Part shown: positions 58,744 through 64,000 of the stretch, piece after piece
How the letters are laid out: each line of letters starts with the position of its first letter
Numbering within the stretch: the first letter of the stretch is position 1
Assembly (NCBI GenBank): GCA_944320015.1
Contig: CALUFO010000014.1
Span: 1-64,000, forward strand
DNA from: an uncultured Barnesiella sp.
GTDB lineage: Bacteria; Bacteroidota; Bacteroidia; Bacteroidales; Barnesiellaceae
Length of the DNA: 64,000 nucleotides
Direction: 5' to 3'
The notes under the pieces: model-generated
Database searches by the model: none
What the model saw: the letters and a program-made list of their open reading frames with translations, nothing else
Told to the model about the DNA's origin: nothing
Made by a program: the position numbers and the translations under genes

Positions 58744-59064
58744 ATGTTAATGACAACAACGCCCTCGGTAGAAGGGCGACGTATTGTGGCTTATTATGGA
58801 GTAGTGTCCGGCGAGACGATTATCGGAGCCAACGTAGTTCGCGATTTTATGGCCGGAGTGAGAGATTTTTTCGGTGGCCGCTCGGGTGCGTACGAGGAAG
58901 TTTTACAGAAGGCTAAGGATACGGCTCTCGAAGAAATGGCCGAGGCGGCCGAGTCGTTGGGCGCCAATGCTGTGGTGGGCATCGACATCGACTATGAAAC
59001 GGTAGGCGCCTCGGGCAGCATGCTGATGGTGGCTTGCAGCGGTACCGCCGTGCGCATCGAGTAG
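58744..59064 (+). CDS. YbjQ family (DUF74) putative heavy-metal-binding protein
   Basis: A 106-residue protein from ATG 58744 ([105 protein letters not shown] in fold). It is the complete pattern of the YbjQ/UPF0145 family: an N-terminal beta-strand with G-x-V-x-G-E, the [12 protein letters not shown] loop and A-E-x-x-G-A-N-A-V-V-G-x-x-x-D. The family forms pentamers and is named for suspected metal binding. It lies 25 bp before lpxB. Confidence 0.9.
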   Translation: MLMTTTPSVEGRRIVAYYGVVSGETIIGANVVRDFMAGVRDFFGGRSGAYEEVLQKAKDTALEEMAEAAESLGANAVVGIDIDYETVGASGSMLMVACSGTAVRIE

Positions 59065-59089
59065 GAGTGCCGTTTATTTTTTTGGGTGT

Positions 59090-60217
59090 ATGAAATACTA
59101 CTTGATAGCCGGGGAGGCGTCGGGCGATTTGCATGCCTCCAATCTGATGCGGGCATTGCGGCGGGAGGACCCCGACGCCGAGTTTCGCTTTTTTGGGGGC
59201 GACCTCATGGCGGCGTGCGGGGGTACATTGGTGAAACACTACCGCGACATGGCCTACATGGGTTTTATCCCGGTGTTGATGAATCTCGATAAGGTGCTGG
59301 CCAATATGCGCCTGTGTAAACAGGATATTGCCGCGTCGCACCCCGATGTGGTGATTCTCGTCGATTATCCGGGCTTTAACTTGAAGATTGCCAAGTATGT
59401 GAAAACTCGGTTGAATATCCCTGTTTACTATTATATTTCTCCCAAGATATGGGCTTGGAAAGAATGGCGGGTGAAGAGTATTCGCCGCTATGTCGACCGG
59501 CTTTATTCGATTTTGCCGTTCGAGGTGCCGTTTTATGCCCGGCACCATTACGAAGTGGAATATGTGGGCAATCCCACGGTCGACGAGCTGGCGGTACGCC
59601 CCTTTGCCGAGGAGACTTTCGACAGCTTTGTCGCCGAATGCGGGTTGGAGCGTAAACCCATTATTGCCCTGTTGGCCGGAAGCAGGGTTTCCGAAATCAA
59701 GAACAATCTGCCGTTGATGATCGAGGCGGCCGAGTCGTTTCCCCAATATCAATTGGTTGTTGCCGGTGCGCCCGGGATTTCGCTCGACCTCTATACCCCT
59801 TACTTGCAGGGACACCGGGTGAAGGTGGTGCAGGGCAAGACCTACCGGCTGTTGCAACAGAGCCATGCGGCGCTGGTCACTTCGGGCACGGCCACGCTCG
59901 AGACAGCCTTGTTGCGTGTCCCGCAGGTGGTTTGTTATTGGGTAGGCGGGGGCAAATTGTTTTATAAAATATTCGAGAAGATTCTTAAAGTGCCCTATGT
60001 CTCGCTGGTCAACCTCATTGCCAATGCCCCTGTGGTGTGCGAACTGTTGGGTTACCGGGCTACGGTCGAGAATTTGCGCCGGGAACTGTCGCTGCTTTTC
60101 GACGAGAAGAACCGCAAGCGAATGTTGGGTGGGTATGACCTTGTGTCCGACCGTTTGGGCGCGCCGGGTGCGCCCGGGAATGCGGCTCGCTCGATAGTGG
60201 CTGCACTGCGGGGGTAG
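59090..60217 (+). CDS. lpxB: Lipid-A-disaccharide synthase
   Basis: A 375-residue GT19 glycosyltransferase that joins UDP-2,3-diacylglucosamine and lipid X to form the lipid A disaccharide at the inner membrane. Motifs: YYLIAGEASGDLHASNLMRALR, PDVVILVDYPGFNLKIAKYVK, YYISPKIWAWKEWRVKSIRRYVDRLYSILPFE and LVTSGTATLETALLRVPQVVCYW. Length is normal. Directly behind the YbjQ gene on the plus strand and convergent with the ABC transporter operon 3 bp away. It shows that the host has a Gram-negative outer membrane. Confidence 0.96.
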   Translation: MKYYLIAGEASGDLHASNLMRALRREDPDAEFRFFGGDLMAACGGTLVKHYRDMAYMGFIPVLMNLDKVLANMRLCKQDIAASHPDVVILVDYPGFNLKIAKYVKTRLNIPVYYYISPKIWAWKEWRVKSIRRYVDRLYSILPFEVPFYARHHYEVEYVGNPTVDELAVRPFAEETFDSFVAECGLERKPIIALLAGSRVSEIKNNLPLMIEAAESFPQYQLVVAGAPGISLDLYTPYLQGHRVKVVQGKTYRLLQQSHAALVTSGTATLETALLRVPQVVCYWVGGGKLFYKIFEKILKVPYVSLVNLIANAPVVCELLGYRATVENLRRELSLLFDEKNRKRMLGGYDLVSDRLGAPGAPGNAARSIVAALRG

Positions 60218-60219
60218 AA

Positions 60220-61245
60220 TCAATCTGTGTTTTTAAGATAGCCGATAAGGTCGGCAAAGGTAGTGAACTCCTGTATTCCGTCGGTGGTGTGCAGGGCAAG
60301 GGAGTCTTTGCTTTTCACGGAGAGCCGGGGGAGACCGGGCTGGGGGCCGCCGGGAGCGATGCGACAGCCGTAATTGTTGCGGTTGAGGGCGTTGACGGTC
60401 CAGTGAAGCAATATTTCGTCGGTCGCCTCCACGACGATTTCTTTTTCCCATTGAACCGAGGGGTAATAGCTGCCGTGCGCGCGGTCGAAGCAGATGTCCC
60501 GGCGGTCGAAGAGCGTGTCGAGCTCGCCGTTGAGAATGAGGTCTTCGGGCACACCGCACCGCATTCCGCAGCCTTTTTGCAGCAGCCACAGGCGGTCGGC
60601 CAATACGAGAGCTTGCTCGATGTCGTGGGTCGAGAGCAAGATCGCTTTGTGCTGAGTCGCGGCGATGCGATGCAACAGGGTCATGATTTCTATGCGGCTT
60701 ACGACATCGAGAAAGGCGGTAGGTTCGTCGAGAATGACCAGCGGGCACTCTTGTGCCAGCACTTTGGCGATCATGGCCTTTTGCTTTTCTCCGTCCGAGA
60801 GTTGTGCCATATAGGCATCGGCTTTGTGGGCGATGCCCACGGCGTCGATAGCTTGCTCGACGGCTTGGCGGTCTTGGCTGTCGAGACGGCCGAAAAACCC
60901 GGTGTGCGGTTGCCGCCCGAGGGCGACCAGTTCATAGACCGTCAGTCCGCCGGTTTGGGTCTTGTCGGTGAGCACGACTCCAATTTTTCGGGATATTTCC
61001 CGTTCCGAGAGTGCCGAGAGCGCTTTGCCTTCCAATAGAATTTCTCCCGCCAGCGGCGGCTGTGAGGCCGAGAGGGTGCGCAACAAAGTCGATTTTCCCG
61101 AGCCGTTGGCTCCCAGCAGGCAGGTGAGTTCGCCTCGTTGCAGGACAAACGACAAGCCGCCGTGAACCTCTTTCACGCCGTGGCGCCCTGTTGGGTAGCC
61201 GATTCCGAGCTGTTGAGCCGACAGTATGGCAGTCTCTCTCTCCAT
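60220..61245 (-). CDS. ABC transporter ATP-binding protein of FecCD/BtuCD type with C-terminal extension
   Basis: The start is ATG 61245 (MERETAILSAQQLGIGYPTG), overlapping the stop of the permease by one base. 341 residues. ABC motifs: Walker A LLGANGSGKSTLLRTL, signature LSDGEKQKAMIAKVLA, Walker B LVILDEPTAFLD and switch His in STHDIEQAL. After about residue 250 an extra domain follows (SVQWEKEIVVEATDEILLHWTVNALNRNNYGCRIAPGG ... FADLIGYLKNTD) that is absent from FecE/BtuD (about 255 residues) and may be a regulatory or metal-sensing region. It energises import through the FecCD permease encoded next. Confidence 0.9.
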   Translation of the reverse strand: MERETAILSAQQLGIGYPTGRHGVKEVHGGLSFVLQRGELTCLLGANGSGKSTLLRTLSASQPPLAGEILLEGKALSALSEREISRKIGVVLTDKTQTGGLTVYELVALGRQPHTGFFGRLDSQDRQAVEQAIDAVGIAHKADAYMAQLSDGEKQKAMIAKVLAQECPLVILDEPTAFLDVVSRIEIMTLLHRIAATQHKAILLSTHDIEQALVLADRLWLLQKGCGMRCGVPEDLILNGELDTLFDRRDICFDRAHGSYYPSVQWEKEIVVEATDEILLHWTVNALNRNNYGCRIAPGGPQPGLPRLSVKSKDSLALHTTDGIQEFTTFADLIGYLKNTD

Positions 61246-62294
61246 TAGTTGAAGTATTGTATTTTGCGTTGATTGATAATGACATAGATGATAACCGGCG
61301 CCCCCAGTACCGGGGTAATGGCGTTGATGGGCAGGATACCCGATTCGCCGGGTAGTATGCAGATGAGGTTGCACAGCAGGGTGACGACGGCTCCGCAGAG
61401 CATTGTCATGGGCAACAGGGTGTTGTGGTTTGAGCTACCCAGCAGCAGGCGGGCGATGTGGGGAACGGCCAGCCCGATAAACGATACGGGACCGCAAAAT
61501 GCGGTGGTCGAGGCGGTGAGCAGCCCGGTGACGATGAGCAGCAGGTTGCGGGTGAGCCCGATGTTTACACCCAGATTGGCCGCATAGCGTTCGCCCAGCA
61601 GCAGGGCATTGAGCGGTTTGATAAGGAGTATGGCGATGAGAAGGCCCGCCGAGACCGAAAGGGCGAAATAGGGCAGTTGGTCGCCGGTGACGCCGCTGAA
61701 ATTGCCCATGCCCCAAATGGTGTAGGAGTGTACCCCCTCGGCTGTGGCGAAGTAGTTGAGCAGCGAGATGACCGACGAGGTGATATAGCCTACCATGATA
61801 CCCACGATGAGCAGCATGATGTTGTTTTTGACAATGGTCGAGAAGAAGAGTATCGTGCCCAACACCACGACCGAGCCGACGAAGGCTCCTGCGATAATGG
61901 CGGCAAAGCCTGTGAGGCTGGTCGTTTCGGTGATTCCGAGGTTTCCCCCGCAGAAGAGCATGACCAGCGCCACCCCCAAACTGGCGCCGGTGTCGATGCC
62001 CAGTATCGAGGGGCCGGCGAGGGGGTTGTTGAATGTCGTTTGAAGCAGCAGGCCCGCCACGGCCAGCGCCGCCCCCGAGAGAAGCGCCGCCACCATTTGG
62101 GGCAGCCGCGATTCCAGCACGATAAATTTCCATACCTCTTTTTCGGGTTCCCGGCCGCACAGTATATCCCACACTCCCGACGCCGGGATATGCACCGAGC
62201 CGAACCACAGGTTGGCGGCGCACAGCGCCAGAAGAAGCAGCGAAAGGAGGGTGATCAGGCGTTTCTCTCGTCGGGGTGAAGGGTGTCGGTTCAT
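61245..62294 (-). CDS. FecCD-family ABC transporter permease
   Basis: A 349-residue inner-membrane protein starting at ATG 62294 (MNRHPSPRREKRLITLLSLLLL). About ten membrane helices and the conserved parts ESRLPQMVAALLSGAALAVAGLLLQTTFNNPLAGPSILGIDTGASLG and GPVSFIGLAVPHIARLLLG, which contacts the ATPase, identify it as FecCD/BtuC. It imports iron-siderophore, heme or cobalamin after the periplasmic binding protein. Overlaps with both neighbours (4 bp with the binding protein gene) give a tight three-gene operon. Confidence 0.94.
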   Translation of the reverse strand: MNRHPSPRREKRLITLLSLLLLALCAANLWFGSVHIPASGVWDILCGREPEKEVWKFIVLESRLPQMVAALLSGAALAVAGLLLQTTFNNPLAGPSILGIDTGASLGVALVMLFCGGNLGITETTSLTGFAAIIAGAFVGSVVVLGTILFFSTIVKNNIMLLIVGIMVGYITSSVISLLNYFATAEGVHSYTIWGMGNFSGVTGDQLPYFALSVSAGLLIAILLIKPLNALLLGERYAANLGVNIGLTRNLLLIVTGLLTASTTAFCGPVSFIGLAVPHIARLLLGSSNHNTLLPMTMLCGAVVTLLCNLICILPGESGILPINAITPVLGAPVIIYVIINQRKIQYFN

Positions 62295-63421
62295 TCGGGT
62301 AGCGGTTGATAGTAGCGGAATGTGTACTGGGGGAACAGTTCGGGGTGGAACAGCGCCGACAGTTCCTGCAACAGCAGGTCGGGGCGGAAGGGGGTCTCTT
62401 CGTAATAATTGCACAAGGCGGTGTCGCACTTGTATATTTTACGGGTCGCGAATGCTTTGAAGCGGGCGTAAGGGGCATACTCTTTTTGCAAGGTCTCGTA
62501 AGTGAGGCTTCCCACATGGAACGATTTGACGAGCCAAATGTCGGCATGGCCGGCGCGGGCAAATACGGTTTCGAAAGAGAGGGGAATGGAGCCCGATTCG
62601 TCGTTTTCGCTCCACGGGTAGTCGGCGCCGGCGTCGGCAAACAGCCGGGCCATGTAGCTTTTACCGCCCGGCATGTACCATGCCGAGCCGCTTTTCAGTT
62701 CGCTGATGACGGTGGGCTTATGTCCGGCCGACTTCATGAGTCCGGCCAGTTGCGTGTATTGTCGCTCGATTAAGGCGAATATCGAGTCGGCTTCGGTTTC
62801 TTTTCCATACAGGAGCCCGAAAAGTTTGATCCATTCGGCGCGTCCCAACGGTGAGGTTTCGAGGTAATCGGCACATTCGATAATGGGGATTCCCATTTTC
62901 CCGATGCGCCCATATCCGGCGTTTTCAAAGGGCGAGAGCAGTATGGCGTCGGGCGAGAGCGCCATTACCTGTTCGATGTCGGGAGTCATCGAGTTGCCGG
63001 CGTCGGTCACTTTACCCGCCCGGGCGCGGGCCAGCAGGCCGGGAGTCTTGATGTAGGTAAGGTCGCACACGCCGCCTATTTGGTCGATAGCTTTCAACAT
63101 GTCCAATGCGCTGATGTGTACCGACGAGTAGACCAGCGAGTTTTCGAGCGGTGTTTTCACGACAGTTCCCTGCGGCAATCCCTGCGGCAGTTCCGAGCCC
63201 CGGGGGACAAGCAGGTAGCGATGCAGCAGCCGGGTGGTGTCCCACGGGTTGGTTATCTGCACGTCGGTATAGTTCTCGTGGCGAATGACCGAGAGCAACT
63301 CGGCGTGTTGTATGAGGGTGTCGTTGCCGGGCGAAGCCTTGTCGTTTTTCGCTCCCGGGTTGCATTGCGTAGAGAGAAAAGCGAGCGTCACAAGCGCCGA
63401 TATATGCAGCAGTCTGTTCAT
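62291..63421 (-). CDS. Periplasmic binding lipoprotein of the FecB/BtuF family
   Basis: A 376-residue lipoprotein (ALVTLAFLSTQC, Cys20). The two-lobed helical-backbone fold (PF01497) is indicated by VHISALDMLKAIDQIGGVCDLTYIKTPGLL, SPDAILLSPFENAGYGRIGKMGIPIIECADYLETSPLGRAEWIKLFGLLYGKETEADSIF and VISELKSGSAWYMPGGKSYMARLFADAGADY. The ligand is likely a siderophore, heme or corrinoid; the exact one cannot be read. It starts the operon with permease and ATPase. It may lie on the outer face of the inner membrane. Confidence 0.9.
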   Translation of the reverse strand: MNRLLHISALVTLAFLSTQCNPGAKNDKASPGNDTLIQHAELLSVIRHENYTDVQITNPWDTTRLLHRYLLVPRGSELPQGLPQGTVVKTPLENSLVYSSVHISALDMLKAIDQIGGVCDLTYIKTPGLLARARAGKVTDAGNSMTPDIEQVMALSPDAILLSPFENAGYGRIGKMGIPIIECADYLETSPLGRAEWIKLFGLLYGKETEADSIFALIERQYTQLAGLMKSAGHKPTVISELKSGSAWYMPGGKSYMARLFADAGADYPWSENDESGSIPLSFETVFARAGHADIWLVKSFHVGSLTYETLQKEYAPYARFKAFATRKIYKCDTALCNYYEETPFRPDLLLQELSALFHPELFPQYTFRYYQPLPE

Positions 63422-63433
63422 AGGTATGGGTGT

Positions 63434-64000
63434 TTAGCGGGGTTGATAACCTATGTATTTGCCGGTGAGGTCGTTGCTCATGAGATATTGAGCCGTTTGA
63501 AGCGTAGAGAATGCATACTCGCGCAACTCCTGCCGGGCTGTTTCGTCGGTCACTTCGCCGGTTTTCTCGATTGCTTTTTCGTGAGCGAGCAGCCATTCCT
63601 GATTCTCTTTGGGCTTATAGATATAGAAAAGCGAGTCGTTCACACAGCCGATAGCGTCGTCCGAGGTGAAACAGATGGCGCGACGCTTCTCCCGCAGCAG
63701 GTCTACGCCAAACCCGTTGTCGACATAGTCGATGCCGAGCAATCCCAACAGCGTGGGGGCAATATCGATTTGTCCGCCGAGGTCGTCGATTTGGCAAGGC
63801 TTGAGCGATGCCGGCGAGTAGATAAGCAGGGGCACATGATTGAAACAGAGCGGCATGTCGCTGCGGGGTGTCCCCACGATTTTCCCGTGGTCGCCCACAA
63901 ACACAAAAATAGTGTTGTCGAACCACTCTTCCCGGCGGGCGCTGTCGATAAACTCTTTCAGCGAATGGTCGGCAAACTCGACGATGCGTTGTTCGTCGGT
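63434..64000 (-). CDS. Sulfatase/phosphoglycerol-transferase-fold protein, C-terminal part
   Basis: The reading frame continues beyond the right edge, so only the last 188 codons are present. It shows NTIFVFVGDHGKIVG (metal-binding D-H-G of the alkaline-phosphatase superfamily), LCFNHVPLLIYSP and QIDIAPTLLGLLGIDYVDNGFGVDLL, the conserved end of LTA-synthase-like sulfatases (PF00884). The C-terminal helical tail EYAFSTLQTAQYLMSND is typical for membrane-bound phosphoethanolamine or phosphoglycerol transferases in Bacteroidales. The membrane part is outside the window. It is 12 bp upstream of the binding-protein gene in the same direction. Confidence 0.85.
   Translation of the reverse strand, partial: TDEQRIVEFADHSLKEFIDSARREEWFDNTIFVFVGDHGKIVGTPRSDMPLCFNHVPLLIYSPASLKPCQIDDLGGQIDIAPTLLGLLGIDYVDNGFGVDLLREKRRAICFTSDDAIGCVNDSLFYIYKPKENQEWLLAHEKAIEKTGEVTDETARQELREYAFSTLQTAQYLMSNDLTGKYIGYQPR

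Overview
The window is Bacteroidales DNA. Support comes from promoters of the TTTG / TAnnTTTG type, a 1,359-residue hybrid two-component sensor next to glycoside hydrolases, a Bacteroidetes-type N-succinylornithine carbamoyltransferase, and a mobABC/traA-G module of the CTnDOT-like conjugative transposon class. I cannot name the genus safely.

About 1-31,000 is accessory DNA: the remains of an integrative conjugative element (ICE). From left to right it holds a topoisomerase III gene cut off inside its Toprim domain, DUF4099/DUF3945 proteins, a lone AAA/DUF4143 ATPase, a short hypothetical operon, mobC-mobB-mobA (coupling protein, relaxase, accessory protein), a probable oriT/control region, traA, three tandem DUF3408 genes, traD, a low-GC trypsin-like protease cassette, an M20-type peptidase, and traE-traF plus the first third of traG. 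A second AAA/DUF4143 ATPase cassette follows directly, ending in a perfect 34-bp palindrome. Then come two long minus-strand operons of ICE hypothetical genes (J-domain protein, Zn-ribbon proteins, methylase-helicase fusion, DUF4942-like protein). No integrase, excisionase or traH-Q genes are visible. At least five genes are broken (topB truncation, amber codons in the DUF3945 gene and mobC, traG truncation, a frameshift near 24,688), so the element looks unable to transfer itself, although relaxase and accessory protein are intact.

Two regulatory patterns tie the ICE together. First, a 25-bp motif starting TGCAACGTGATGACATACGG lies 38-49 bp upstream of a promoter-like -7 box before three operons (DUF3945, traA-D, traE-G). 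Second, five long imperfect palindromes of 140-180 bp, with compensatory changes in their arms, lie in the ICE; four sit just before the first gene of a minus-strand operon. They look like structured 5' leaders and are my best candidate for an undescribed system.

31,100-33,650 is AT-rich and holds a SMC/RecF-like ATPase with Zn-hook cysteines that lacks its C-terminal catalytic part, followed by a possible small RNA gene with its own promoter and terminator.

From 33,680 on the DNA is chromosomal: a carbohydrate locus without SusC/SusD (hybrid sensor-regulator, a GH26-like lipoprotein that has lost both catalytic glutamates, two GH3 enzymes, a leucine-rich-repeat secreted protein, a FAD-dependent lipoprotein), then housekeeping genes: PepSY-like protein, folA-thyA, an outer-membrane protein, argF'-proA-proB, a DUF695 protein, an acyl-CoA synthetase with its XRE-cupin neighbour, a beta-helix lipoprotein, a YbjQ protein, lpxB, a FecCD/BtuCDF-type uptake operon, and the end of a sulfatase-fold gene cut by the window edge.
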